This document shows, piece after piece, positions 34,538 through 43,356 of a stretch of 64,000 nucleotides of DNA (its first letter is position 1; the number at the start of each line of letters is the position of its first letter). The notes under the pieces are model-generated. The model ran no database searches. It was not told where the DNA came from and was given only the letters and a program-made list of their open reading frames with translations. Source of the DNA: Defluviimonas aquaemixtae (GTDB taxonomy: Bacteria > Pseudomonadota > Alphaproteobacteria > Rhodobacterales > Rhodobacteraceae). Location of the stretch: positions 62,001-126,000 of the forward strand of contig NZ_OMOQ01000002.1 of the NCBI RefSeq assembly GCF_900302475.1. Reading direction: 5' to 3'. The position numbers and the translations under genes are program-made.

Positions 34538-35199
34538 GCGTCGTCTTTCAGAAAGGGCAGCGCCTTCCGGAAGTAGTCCCATCCGGTAATGAATGTGAGT
34601 GCCGCCGCCACCCAGATCAAGCCGAGCCCGACCATCGTGGCATAGGACGAACAGCCCCTGACGCCGCAGGACCGGATCGGATCGGCCAGCCCGGCCGTCA
34701 CCATTTCCGCATATTCCTCGGGCGTCATCCCGCGTCGCGCGATTCCTTCGAGATGCTCAAGCCCGGTGCCGAGGAACAGCACAGCAATTGCGATCATCTG
34801 CGCGGTCGTCTTCCATTTGGCGAGCTTCGTGACCGTCAGAAGTCCCGCGGTTGAACCGAGATATTCCCTGAGCCCAGAGACGAAGACCTCGCGGAAGAGG
34901 ATCACTGCGGCGGGCAGGATCAGCCAGGGATTCATCCCGGAATACCCGGTGATCACCATGATCGCGATAACCACCATCGCCTTGTCGGCGATCGGGTCGA
35001 GCATGGCGCCAAACTTCGATTCCTGCTTCCAGAGCCGCGCAAGATAGCCGTCGAAATAGTCCGTCACCGCCGCGCCGACGAAAAGCGCGAGCGCGAACCA
35101 GTCGGCCCACGGGCGGTGAAAATACAGGAACATCACTGCCACGCCCGGCGCGGCAAGAAGGCGAAGCATTGTCAGAACGTTCGGGATCGTCCAGTTCAT
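34534..35199 (-). CDS. pgsA: CDP-diacylglycerol-glycerol-3-phosphate 3-phosphatidyltransferase
   Basis: A 221-aa membrane enzyme that makes phosphatidylglycerol phosphate. The CDP-alcohol phosphatidyltransferase motif is complete: D50-G51-x2-A54-R55-x8-G64-x3-D68-x3-D72. The N-terminus MNWTIPNVLTMLR fits. A Cys-containing insert of about 20 residues (near DPIRSCGVRGCSSY) sits between the last two transmembrane segments and is longer than in compact homologues. It is translationally coupled to moaD. An arylsulfotransferase-like gene on the opposite strand separates it from uvrC. Confidence 0.95.
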   Translation of the reverse strand: MNWTIPNVLTMLRLLAAPGVAVMFLYFHRPWADWFALALFVGAAVTDYFDGYLARLWKQESKFGAMLDPIADKAMVVIAIMVITGYSGMNPWLILPAAVILFREVFVSGLREYLGSTAGLLTVTKLAKWKTTAQMIAIAVLFLGTGLEHLEGIARRGMTPEEYAEMVTAGLADPIRSCGVRGCSSYATMVGLGLIWVAAALTFITGWDYFRKALPFLKDDA

Positions 35200-35388
35200 G
35201 GCGGAACCGTATCGTCGGGGCCCGGGGGATGAAAGGGGGATTGCAGCGTCCAGCAGATCGCCGAGCATCGCCGGCCGGTGCGTCAGGCAATTGGCCTTCG
35301 CCGCCAAATCGGCAATAGTCACGCTGTCAGCTGTGCCGCATCTCAGCTCGGAGACGGCTTACTAAGCCTGGGTGTCGATGGGGGGTTA

Positions 35389-36732
35389 ATGGAACGATTT
35401 CTCTTCCGCAAAGTCGAGTTGTGGGTCGTCGGTGTCATCCTTATCTTCACGCTCATTGGCGCAGTCGTCTTCGGGATCATCGTCCGGAATCGCGCGTTGG
35501 GTCACGACAGGTTCGGCATTGTCGGCGAAGCGGCCTTTGCGGTCGCGAGCATCCCATCCACGGTGCGACAATGGAGCCGCACAGACCCGATGCGCGCCCG
35601 CGAAGGCGAGAGTCGCTTTGCGGGACTGCGCGGCTGGCAGAACGGCGCGCAACCGCTGCCGGGCTACCTTCTTCTATCGCGCTACGACGGCGATCGGCGC
35701 GGGCACAGCGTGGAGCTTGTCGACCTTTCCGACTTCTCGACCGAATTCACCTGGGCGCTAGATGCCGGGACGCTGTTCGAGGGATTGACGCCCGGCCCCG
35801 GCTACGGCGCTGGATCGAAGATCACTACCGACCGGTTCCGTGCCATCCATCCTTTGCCCTTTCCCAACGGCGATCTGCTAATCAAGGACCACAGCTCACC
35901 TGCGGTCAGGGTAAGCGCCTGCGGAGAGCGTATCTGGGGCAATCCGCGGATATTTCACCATTCTTCCGAATTTGGCCCGGAGGGCGACATCTGGATTCCG
36001 GCCATCAAGATTCCTGCAAGCGTGCCGTGGAGCGGTGGAGACTTGACCGACGATTCGATCGTTCGGTTGACGCCGCAAGGCGAAATCAAGGAAGAGTACT
36101 CTGTGTCGCGGCTGCTTCTGGAGAACGGCTATGAGTGGCTGTTGTCTGGAATGGGGGGCGAAAAGGACAGCGACCCCATCCATATGAATGACATTCAGCC
36201 CGTGATGACAGAGGGCACGGCATGGCGGCGCGGCGACCTTCTTGTCAGCATCCGGCACCGCTCAGCCGTATTCTTGTTCCGGCCGTCGACCGGCAAGATC
36301 TTGTGGCTTAAAACAGGGCCTTGGGTCTTTCAGCACGATATCGATATTGTCGGCGATGGACAGGTCGTGATCTTCGACAACGCGATGAACCCCAAGCTGA
36401 TGCCGGTACCGGAAGGCCGTTTCAACCGCGTGCTGCATGTGGACCTGGGGTCCAACGCGGTCGAAGCGTACCAGCCCGAGGCTTTCGCGGCGGCCGAGAT
36501 TCGCACGGTGCACGAGGGGTTGGCCGACCAGATGCCGGATGGCCGTATTCTGGTCGAAGAGGAGAATTTCGGGCGCATTATTGTGCTGAACGCCGATGGC
36601 AGCGTTGCAGCCGAGTACATCAACGGTGCCGACGACGGAATGGTCTACCGCCTCGGCTGGAGTCGCTACATGTCACAAGCGGAAGGCGATGCGCTCAGGG
36701 CCGCTTTGGAAGCCGTTTCCTGTGACGAGTAG
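35389..36732 (+). CDS. Arylsulfotransferase (ASST)-like membrane-anchored protein
   Basis: A 447-aa protein with a single N-terminal transmembrane anchor (about 9-31, VELWVVGVILIFTLIGAVVF) and a large extracytoplasmic beta-propeller-like domain. Repeated blade-like strands include YLLLSRYDGD, PFPNGDLLIKD, LLVSIRHRSAVFLFRPSTGKILW and DGRILVEEENFGRIIVLNADG, a pattern of the ASST/ arylsulfotransferase_2 family. The catalytic His of ASST is not certain, so sulfotransfer is a family inference only. It lies in opposite orientation between pgsA and uvrC, a block otherwise all on the minus strand, which suggests insertion. Confidence 0.72.
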   Translation: MERFLFRKVELWVVGVILIFTLIGAVVFGIIVRNRALGHDRFGIVGEAAFAVASIPSTVRQWSRTDPMRAREGESRFAGLRGWQNGAQPLPGYLLLSRYDGDRRGHSVELVDLSDFSTEFTWALDAGTLFEGLTPGPGYGAGSKITTDRFRAIHPLPFPNGDLLIKDHSSPAVRVSACGERIWGNPRIFHHSSEFGPEGDIWIPAIKIPASVPWSGGDLTDDSIVRLTPQGEIKEEYSVSRLLLENGYEWLLSGMGGEKDSDPIHMNDIQPVMTEGTAWRRGDLLVSIRHRSAVFLFRPSTGKILWLKTGPWVFQHDIDIVGDGQVVIFDNAMNPKLMPVPEGRFNRVLHVDLGSNAVEAYQPEAFAAAEIRTVHEGLADQMPDGRILVEEENFGRIIVLNADGSVAAEYINGADDGMVYRLGWSRYMSQAEGDALRAALEAVSCDE

Positions 36733-36747
36733 ATGCGGGCTGCGTGG

Positions 36748-38613
36748 CTACCCCTCGGCGTGGAAGAAATCGTAGACGGTCTGCGCCATCGCGGCGGAGA
36801 TCCCGTCCACAGCCTTCAGGTCTTCAAGCCCCGCGCGGCTAACCGCCTTGGCCGAGCCGAAATGTGTCAGTAGCGCCCGCTTGCGCGCTGCGCCCACGCC
36901 CGGGATTTCGTCAAGGGGCGTCGCGCCCACAGACTTGGCCCGCTTGGCCCGATGTGCGCCAATGGCCCAGCGATGCGCCTCGTCGCGAAGCCGCTGAATG
37001 AAGTAGAGCACCGGTGAATTGTGCGGCAGCGCGAAGGGCGGCTTGCCGGGGCGGTGGAACTCCTCTTTTCCCGCATCGCGGTCGAGTCCCTTTGCGACCC
37101 CGATCATCGGCACATCTTCGACCGCCAGGTCCTCCATGATCTCGGCGACCGCCGAGACCTGCCCAGCTCCGCCGTCGATCAAGATGAGATCCGGCCACGC
37201 CTGGCTCTCGCGGTCCGGGTCTTCCTTCAGAAGTCTCCGGAAGCGGCGAGACAACACTTCCTTCATCATTGCGAAATCGTCGCCCGGGGTCAGATCCGTC
37301 CCTTTGATGTTGAACTTGCGGTACTGGCCCTTTTCGAAACCTTCCGGTCCCGCGACGATCATCCCGCCTACCGCATGTGCGCCTTGGATATGTGAGTTGT
37401 CATAGACTTCGATCCGTCGCGGCGCTGCGTCCAGGTCGAACGCCTCCGCCAGCCCCTCCAAGAGCTTCGACTGCGCCGCGCTTTCGCTCATGCGCCGGGC
37501 GAGGCTTTCTCGGGCATTCCGCGCCGCATTCTCGACGAGTTCCAACTTTTCCCCCCGCTGAGGCACCGCAATCTCAACTTTCCGACCGGCGCGGTCCGAC
37601 AGCAGCTCCGTCATCAGATCAGCGTCCTCGATTGGATGCGACAAGAGGATTAGTTTAGGCGGCTCCTTGCCTGCGTAGAATTGGCCGAGGAAGGCTTCAA
37701 GTACTTCGGCCTCCTCCGCCCCCGCCCCGGTCTTGGGGTAGAAGTCGCGGTTGCCCCAGCTCTGGTTTGCGCGGATGAAGAAGACCTGCACGCAGGCTTG
37801 ACCGCCCTCCGCATGAAGCGCGACCACATCCGCCTCAGCCACGCCACGCGGGTTGATTCCCTGAGCCGACTGCACCTGCGTCAGCGCCTTGATCCGGTCG
37901 CGAAGCGCTGCTGCTCGCTCGTACTCTAAAGCCTCCGAAGCCACCGCCATGTCTTCGGCTAGCTTCGCCTGCACCTGGGTCGTGCGCCCCTGCAGGAAGC
38001 GCTCGGCGTCAGCGACGAGCGTGCCGTATTCCTCCTTGGTCACATGGCCTACACATGGCGCCGAGCACCGCTTGATCTGATAGAGTAGGCAGGGCCGCGT
38101 ACGGCTTTGGAACATCGCGTCCGAGCAGTTTCGGAGAAGAAACACCTTCTGCAACTGATTCAAAGTCCGGTTCACTGCCCCCGCACTCGCGAACGGGCCG
38201 TAGTAGTTCCCCTTTTCCTTCTTCGCGCCGCGATGCTTCTTGATCTGCGGGAATTCGTGCTCTCTCGACACTAGGATGTTCGGGAAAGACTTGTCGTCGC
38301 GCAACAGCACGTTGAAGTAGGGCTTGAGCTGCTTGATCAGATTTTGCTCCAAAAGCAGAGCCTCAGTCTCTGTCCGCGTCGTCAGGAACATCATCGAATG
38401 GGTCGCGTGGATCATCCGCTGGATCCTGAGTGAATGGCCAGCGGGCCGGGCATAGTTCGACACCCGTGCCTTGAGGTTCCGCGCCTTGCCGACATAGAGC
38501 ACACGGCCCTCCGCATCGAGCATGCGGTAGACCCCCGGTTGACCGGTCAGTGTTCTGAGATACGACTGGATCAGAGTGTGACCGGCGGCCTTCCCCGACG
38601 TCAATTCAACCAT
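36748..38613 (-). CDS. uvrC: UvrABC system protein C
   Basis: A 621-aa nucleotide-excision-repair nuclease. The N-terminal GIY-YIG domain has PGVYRML and [15 protein letters not shown] (about 26-50). A UVR motif ([20 protein letters not shown]) lies near 210-230 and binds UvrB. The RNase H-like 5'-incision domain includes [18 protein letters not shown], and the C-terminal HhH contains [17 protein letters not shown]. The length is normal. It follows an AT-rich upstream region with a perfect DnaA box. Confidence 0.97.
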   Translation of the reverse strand: MVELTSGKAAGHTLIQSYLRTLTGQPGVYRMLDAEGRVLYVGKARNLKARVSNYARPAGHSLRIQRMIHATHSMMFLTTRTETEALLLEQNLIKQLKPYFNVLLRDDKSFPNILVSREHEFPQIKKHRGAKKEKGNYYGPFASAGAVNRTLNQLQKVFLLRNCSDAMFQSRTRPCLLYQIKRCSAPCVGHVTKEEYGTLVADAERFLQGRTTQVQAKLAEDMAVASEALEYERAAALRDRIKALTQVQSAQGINPRGVAEADVVALHAEGGQACVQVFFIRANQSWGNRDFYPKTGAGAEEAEVLEAFLGQFYAGKEPPKLILLSHPIEDADLMTELLSDRAGRKVEIAVPQRGEKLELVENAARNARESLARRMSESAAQSKLLEGLAEAFDLDAAPRRIEVYDNSHIQGAHAVGGMIVAGPEGFEKGQYRKFNIKGTDLTPGDDFAMMKEVLSRRFRRLLKEDPDRESQAWPDLILIDGGAGQVSAVAEIMEDLAVEDVPMIGVAKGLDRDAGKEEFHRPGKPPFALPHNSPVLYFIQRLRDEAHRWAIGAHRAKRAKSVGATPLDEIPGVGAARKRALLTHFGSAKAVSRAGLEDLKAVDGISAAMAQTVYDFFHAEG

Positions 38614-38937
38614 AGCGCTTCAACCTGCGATTCCGGCCACCGATTCTCGGTTCGGGCTGCAATCTTAACTGCCCAAAATCAAGAGAAAACCTTTCCACGG
38701 AAAATGTGGATAACTTTGTCGAAAAGAATTGGGCACCGGTAATTTTCTGTTGTTTTCGGCAGGCTTCGTCACTTTGCCTATTTTTTGTGCGCTCCTTCAA
38801 GGCATTGAAAATGAACGGTATTTTTCGTGATCTGCGCAAATCCCTGAAAGCATTGAAAGAATCGTTACCTGTTTGTCATCCGGCGTTTACAAGTGGACAA
38901 GTCAAGCCCAGAAGAGGTTCCGGACAGCCAGAAACCG
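38614..38937. other. AT-rich intergenic region upstream of uvrC
   Basis: These 324 bases contain no gene and are markedly more AT-rich than their surroundings. They include a perfect DnaA box (TGTGGATAA at 38705-38713, TTATCCACA on the minus strand), three GANTC sites (38629, 38642, 38859), a T6 run at 38781-38786 and a 9-bp direct repeat GCATTGAAA at 38802-38810 and 38850-38858. The uvrC promoter must lie here, but no convincing -35/-10 pair was found. Confidence 0.6.
38705..38713 (-). promoter_or_regulatory. Perfect DnaA box
   Basis: TGTGGATAA on the plus strand, that is TTATCCACA on the minus strand, matches the DnaA consensus at all nine positions. It lies about 95 nt upstream of the uvrC start. 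Only one clear box is seen, so it could regulate uvrC or be a titration site rather than an origin element. Confidence 0.5.
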
Positions 38938-39717
38938 CTAGTCCACACCCAAAATATCCGGCGATGTCCAGCCGAGATGTTGCCCCCCATCGACACAGAT
39001 GAGTTGCCCTGTCACGGCCGGCGCGTCGACAAGGTAGCCAAGCGCCGCGCAGATATCCTCGGGGTTCGCTCCGCGTTTGAGGATCGAGCCGGCGCGCTGC
39101 GCCCTGAACTGTTCCTCGGTCTGTCCTAATCCTTGAAGCGTCGAACCGGGACCAATCGCGTTCACTCGCACGTTGGGGGCAAGTGCGCGCGCGGCAGTCT
39201 GGGTAAACGCCCAAAGCCCCATCTTCGCAATCGTGTAGGACATGAATTCGGGCGTGAGTTTCATGACCCTCTGATCGAGCATGTTGACGACCAGCGCGCG
39301 CGACAACAGCTCCCCCCCGTTCTCCGCCGCCTGAGGCGCCTGCGCGGCGAAGTCCTGAGTCAGCGCGACGGGCGCGCGCAGATTGGATTCGATGTGCCGG
39401 TCCCAGCTTTCGCGCGTACCACTACGTATGTTGTCGTACTCGAAGATGGACGCGTTGTTGACCAAGACCGACAGCGGTCCGCCCAGCGCCTCGGCCGCGT
39501 GCGCGACGAGTTCCCGAGTCTCCGCTTCGACGAGCAGATCGGCCTGGATCGTCTCGGCGCGAGCGCCCAAGGCCCGCGCCTCTTCGGTAGCGGTCTTGGC
39601 GTCCCGCTCGGAACTGGCAAAATGGATGGCAACGTCGAAGCCGCGGCCAGCAAGGTAAAGCACCATGGCACGCCCGAGCCGCCGCGCCCCGCCGGTGACG
39701 AGCGCCCTGCCCGTCAC
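38938..39717 (-). CDS. SDR-family oxidoreductase, FolM/pteridine-reductase-like
   Basis: A 259-aa short-chain dehydrogenase. The NAD(P)-binding ALVTGGARRLGRAM is at the N-terminus, NNASIFEYD follows, and the catalytic YxxxK appears as SYTIAKMGLW. The segment VVNMLDQRVMKLTPEFMSYT and the ending GQLICVDGGQHLGW are typical of the FolM/PTR1-like group that reduces dihydro-pteridines. The start is a GTG at 39717 whose codon overlaps the stop of the upstream zinc-ribbon gene (GTGA). An earlier in-frame ATG at 39810 lies inside that gene and is rejected. Confidence 0.85.
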   Translation of the reverse strand: MTGRALVTGGARRLGRAMVLYLAGRGFDVAIHFASSERDAKTATEEARALGARAETIQADLLVEAETRELVAHAAEALGGPLSVLVNNASIFEYDNIRSGTRESWDRHIESNLRAPVALTQDFAAQAPQAAENGGELLSRALVVNMLDQRVMKLTPEFMSYTIAKMGLWAFTQTAARALAPNVRVNAIGPGSTLQGLGQTEEQFRAQRAGSILKRGANPEDICAALGYLVDAPAVTGQLICVDGGQHLGWTSPDILGVD

Positions 39718-39884
39718 GCCTTGCCACCGCAATCGCACGGTCTTTGCCCGATCTGCGGACGGCCGCAGTTCGGACAGCGTGCCGCTCGCAGTTTCCTGGG
39801 TCCTTGCCACGGCAGCCGCAACCGTCCGAACAGCGCGAGGATCGCGATGCCAATCAGAAAGAACGTGACGATCTTGATGATCAT
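39714..39884 (-). CDS. 56-aa membrane-anchored zinc-ribbon protein
   Basis: A 56-aa protein with one N-terminal hydrophobic helix (MIIKIVTFFLIGIAILALFG), a basic linker and a C-terminal ribbon CPNCGRPQIGQRPCDCGG with four Cys in CxxC and CxC pairs, likely to bind zinc. It begins 1 nt after the S49 peptidase stop and ends in a GTGA overlap with the SDR start, so three genes form one coupled unit. No function is assigned; similar one-helix zinc ribbons are easily overlooked. Confidence 0.75.
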   Translation of the reverse strand: MIIKIVTFFLIGIAILALFGRLRLPWQGPRKLRAARCPNCGRPQIGQRPCDCGGKA

Positions 39885-39885
39885 G

Positions 39886-40689
39886 TCAAAGTCCGTAGCG
39901 CGCCCAGATCGCCCGCTCTTCGATCAGGTCGATCGCGTCGCCGAGCAGCCGGCCACTCAGCCGCTGGAACAAGGAACGCTTCACGCCGTAAGGCACGAGC
40001 TTGACCTTGTCGCCATAGAGCGATTTCAGCTTCGGGACGAGATGTCCGACGCCATCGGCCAGCCCCTCGTCGACAGCGGCTTTCCCGACCCAAACATCTC
40101 CAGTGAAAAGATCCCGGTCGGCAGGCAGCTTTCCGGTACGCCGTTCGGACACCTGCGCCTTGAAGGCGTCGTGTATGGGCTCGATGATCGTCCTGAGGCG
40201 CGCAACATCCTCGGGCTTTTCAGGGCGGAAAGGGTCGAGGAAACTCTTCGATTTTCCGGCGGTATGCACACGCCGCTCGATCCCGTGACGGGCGAGAAGG
40301 TCGGGAAATCCGAAGCTTGCCGAAATGACGCCGATGGACCCGACGACGGAACTGTCGTCGACCCAGATGTCGTCACCGGCCGTAGCCAGCCAGTAGCCGC
40401 CCGAGGCCGCCACATCCTCGACGAAGGCATGAACGGTGATCTTTTTCTCCGCCGCAAGCCTGCGGATGCGGGCGGCGATGAGCGCCGACTGTACAGGCGA
40501 ACCGCCGGGCGAATTGATCGCGAGGGCGACGGCAGCAGGTTTCCCGCGCCGGAACGCCTTTTCGATCATAGGCGCGAGCGTGGCGTCGTTCAGCCCCGCC
40601 CCCATACGCCCGCCGGCGGAGATGACGCCTTGAAGGCGGATCACCGCGACCCGAGGCGGCGATTTGAGAAAGGGGATAAAGCGTTTCAT
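39886..40689 (-). CDS. S49-family (SppA/SohB-like) serine peptidase
   Basis: A 267-aa ClpP-fold protease. The oxyanion region is INSPGGSPVQSA (about 59-70), the likely nucleophile Ser96 is in AASGGYWLA and the likely general-base Lys is in AGKSKSF (146 or 148). This is the short S49 form. There is no clear N-terminal transmembrane anchor, only a short hydrophobic start, so it may be cytoplasmic or peripheral. Family members degrade signal peptides or membrane-protein fragments. The start at 40689 is preferred to a Met 12 codons upstream. The zinc-ribbon gene follows after 1 nt. Confidence 0.9.
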   Translation of the reverse strand: MKRFIPFLKSPPRVAVIRLQGVISAGGRMGAGLNDATLAPMIEKAFRRGKPAAVALAINSPGGSPVQSALIAARIRRLAAEKKITVHAFVEDVAASGGYWLATAGDDIWVDDSSVVGSIGVISASFGFPDLLARHGIERRVHTAGKSKSFLDPFRPEKPEDVARLRTIIEPIHDAFKAQVSERRTGKLPADRDLFTGDVWVGKAAVDEGLADGVGHLVPKLKSLYGDKVKLVPYGVKRSLFQRLSGRLLGDAIDLIEERAIWARYGL

Positions 40690-40738
40690 GGGGACCGATG
40701 TAATCCGCAGCGCGCCCGTGAACAATAGTGGAGAGCCT

Positions 40739-41875
40739 TCAGCCTGCAGCGCGGAGAATGGCGCTTAGGTCGTTGGTGTCCAAGGGTGCCGGATTGCCCG
40801 ACATGGAGGATGAGGCGCGCGCGGCGTCCGCCATGACTGCATAGTCGGCGCGGTCGAGTCCTTGTGCCGACAGACGAGGCAGGCCGGCCTCGTGCATCCA
40901 AGCCTCGAGCGCGCCGACCCCGTCCGCTTCACCGAAGACCTCGCCAATCCAGCGGAATACATCGTCGAAGCGCTCCGCCTGAGATGTGCCCGGCAATATC
41001 GCAGCGGCGTTGGCCCGCAAGACATGCGGCAGGAGCGCGCCGCAGATCGCCCCATGCGGGGCGCCCGTCGTGCCACCGATGACGCCGGCGAGACCGTGCA
41101 CCGCGCCGAGCCCGGAATTGGCGAGCGCGAGCCCGCCCGACAGACTGACCCACGCCATCGCGTCCCGGTCCCCAGGGTCTTCGTCACTCATTAACCGGCG
41201 TAGCGCCCCAAGTCCGGTGGGGATTGCCGCACGGCAGAGCGCGTCCGTGTAGGCGTTCGCCCGCGTGCAGAGAAAAGGCTCGATCACTTGGGTTATCGCG
41301 TCGAGACCGGATCCGAGCGTCACCAGGCCCGGACAGTCATCCGTCAGGGCGGGATCGACAACAGCGAGATCGGCGATCATCCGGTCATCGCGGAGTGAGA
41401 CCTTGCGGCGATGTTCCGGCACGCCGAACACGGCGTTCTTCGTGACTTCGGCGCCGGTCCCGGCCGTGGTCGGAATGGCGACGAACGGCAAGGGTTCGGC
41501 CGCGAGCGGGCGGCCTCGTCCCACCACTTCGAGGTGATCCCTCGCGTCACTCGGCGCGGGCACGAGAGCCGCCACCGCCTTGCCCAGATCAATCGCCGCG
41601 CCGCCGCCCAGCGCGACGACGAGGTCGGACCCCTTGGCCGCAGCAACGGCGGTCTCGAGCATCGGGAGGGTCGGCTCGCCGGGACAGGCGTTGCAAGTCA
41701 CTGCTAGACCAGCCTGTTTCAATGCCAGACGCAGCCAATCGGCACGTGACGGATCGCGGCCGTGGACGAGGAACACGCGTGTGCCCATCGCCGCGACTTC
41801 CGGCACCGCCGCATTAGACTCACCTCGACCGAACCGGATGCGCTTCGGCTGAGCAATCGCGAACGGTGATATCAT
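40739..41875 (-). CDS. Iron-containing alcohol dehydrogenase
   Basis: A 378-aa group III dehydrogenase. The nucleotide loop GGGAAID is at 90-96, [16 protein letters not shown] is typical of the family, and metal ligands lie in [17 protein letters not shown] and GAPHGAICG. It is the third gene of the glpD-glpK operon (ATGA overlap with glpK), so glycerol-derived or other short polyol substrates are possible. The motifs do not tell glycerol dehydrogenase from other Fe-ADHs. Iron or zinc use is also open. Confidence 0.87.
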   Translation of the reverse strand: MISPFAIAQPKRIRFGRGESNAAVPEVAAMGTRVFLVHGRDPSRADWLRLALKQAGLAVTCNACPGEPTLPMLETAVAAAKGSDLVVALGGGAAIDLGKAVAALVPAPSDARDHLEVVGRGRPLAAEPLPFVAIPTTAGTGAEVTKNAVFGVPEHRRKVSLRDDRMIADLAVVDPALTDDCPGLVTLGSGLDAITQVIEPFLCTRANAYTDALCRAAIPTGLGALRRLMSDEDPGDRDAMAWVSLSGGLALANSGLGAVHGLAGVIGGTTGAPHGAICGALLPHVLRANAAAILPGTSQAERFDDVFRWIGEVFGEADGVGALEAWMHEAGLPRLSAQGLDRADYAVMADAARASSSMSGNPAPLDTNDLSAILRAAG

Positions 41876-43356
41876 ACCCGCAGAGTCGCGTTGACGGCGC
41901 GTTGCCAGCGGGCGTATTTCGCCGTCCGCTCCGTCTCTTCCATCCCCGGCTCAAACCGTTTGTCGAGCGCCCATGCCTTCGCGAATCCATCAGCGTCCGG
42001 ATAGACGCCTGCGCGCGATCCGGCGAGCCAGGCCGCGCCGAGGGCGGTCGTTTCCAGGACTTCGGGCCGATCGACCGGCGCGCCAATGATGTCGGAGAGA
42101 AACTGCATCGTCCAGTCAGACGCTGTCATTCCGCCATCCACGCGCAGGACACCTTTGGCCGCACCGCCCCAGTCAGCCCGCATCGCTTCCAGCAGGTCGC
42201 GCGTCTGGTACCCGACGCTTTCAAGCGCAGCCCTGACGAACTCGGCGGAGCCGGAGTTGCGGGTCAGCCCGTAGACCGCGCCGCGGCAATCCGCGTTCCA
42301 GTAGGGCGCGCCGAGCCCGACGAAGGCGGGAACCAGCACGACCTCCTGCGCCGGATCGGCCCTCTCGGCGAGGGCCTGGGTTTCGCCGGCATTGCCGATG
42401 ATCTTCAACCCGTCGCGCAGCCACTGGACAACGGCGCCCGCGACAAAGATCGACCCTTCGAGCGCGTAGGTCGGCTTTCCGTCGAACTGATAGGCGATGG
42501 TCGTCAGCAGCCGGTTCTTCGACGCGACCGGCGTTTCGCCGGTGTTGAGGAGCGCGAAGCAACCGGTGCCGTAGGTCGACTTCATCATGCCCGGCCGAAA
42601 ACAGGCCTGACCGATCGTCGCGGCCTGCTGGTCGCCCGCCACGCCATAGATCGGGATCTCCCGCCCGAAGAGATCGGCGCGGCTGTGGCCGAAGGCGGCT
42701 GTGCAGTCGCGCACTTCGGGCAGCATCGATCGGGGAATGCTCAGGAGCTTACAGATGTCGTCGTCCCAGCGCCCCTCCCGAATATTGTAAAGCAGCGTGC
42801 GAGCCGCGTTGGTGGCATCGGACGCGTGGACCTTGCCACCCGTCAGCTTCCAGATGAGAAAGCAATCGACGGTACCGAAGAGCAGGTCGCCCGCCGCTGC
42901 CTTCGCTCTCGCGCCATCGACGTTGTCGAGAATCCAAGCGAGCTTCGTGCCTGAAAAGTAGGGGTCGAGCAGAAGGCCCGTGCGTTCGGTAACCATCGGC
43001 TCATGGCCTGCGGCCTTGAGCTGCTGGCATGTCTCTGAGGTTCGGCGGTCCTGCCAGACGATGGCGTTGTGAATCGGTTCGCCGCTCTTGCGATCCCAGA
43101 CGAGCGTCGTCTCGCGCTGGTTGGTGATTCCGATGGCGGCGATGTCATTGACGCCGACGCGCGCCTTCTCGATCGCAGCCCGGGTGGTCGCGGCGACCGA
43201 GGACCAGATGTCGGAAGGGTCGTGTTCCACCCAGCCGGACGCAGGAAAGTACTGAGGAAACTCCTCCTGCGCGACGGCTTTCACTTTCATTGCGGCGTCG
43301 AAAACGATCGCCCGGCTCGATGTCGTTCCCTGATCAATCGCAAGGATATACGTCAT
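41872..43356 (-). CDS. glpK: Glycerol kinase
   Basis: A 494-aa FGGY-family kinase that makes glycerol-3-phosphate from glycerol and ATP. The N-terminal phosphate loop [17 protein letters not shown] (5-20), the substrate segment [25 protein letters not shown] and [18 protein letters not shown] are all present. The length matches the E. coli enzyme (~502). It overlaps glpD at the 5' end (ATGA) and the Fe-ADH gene at the 3' end, so the three are translationally coupled. No glycerol facilitator gene is nearby. Confidence 0.97.
   Translation of the reverse strand: MTYILAIDQGTTSSRAIVFDAAMKVKAVAQEEFPQYFPASGWVEHDPSDIWSSVAATTRAAIEKARVGVNDIAAIGITNQRETTLVWDRKSGEPIHNAIVWQDRRTSETCQQLKAAGHEPMVTERTGLLLDPYFSGTKLAWILDNVDGARAKAAAGDLLFGTVDCFLIWKLTGGKVHASDATNAARTLLYNIREGRWDDDICKLLSIPRSMLPEVRDCTAAFGHSRADLFGREIPIYGVAGDQQAATIGQACFRPGMMKSTYGTGCFALLNTGETPVASKNRLLTTIAYQFDGKPTYALEGSIFVAGAVVQWLRDGLKIIGNAGETQALAERADPAQEVVLVPAFVGLGAPYWNADCRGAVYGLTRNSGSAEFVRAALESVGYQTRDLLEAMRADWGGAAKGVLRVDGGMTASDWTMQFLSDIIGAPVDRPEVLETTALGAAWLAGSRAGVYPDADGFAKAWALDKRFEPGMEETERTAKYARWQRAVNATLRV

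Noticed and set aside
38757..38786. Intrinsic terminator (hairpin plus T6)
   Set aside because: The stem is only four pairs with a large loop, and no plus-strand gene lies upstream.
38614..38937. Chromosomal origin oriC
   Set aside because: Only one perfect DnaA box is present, and the typical alphaproteobacterial origin neighbours (hemE, parAB, gidA) are absent. It is kept as a regulatory or origin-like region only.
39718..39810. Longer N-terminus for the SDR protein from ATG 39810
   Set aside because: It lies within the zinc-ribbon gene in another frame and adds residues with no SDR similarity. The GTG at 39717 places the dinucleotide motif at the right distance.
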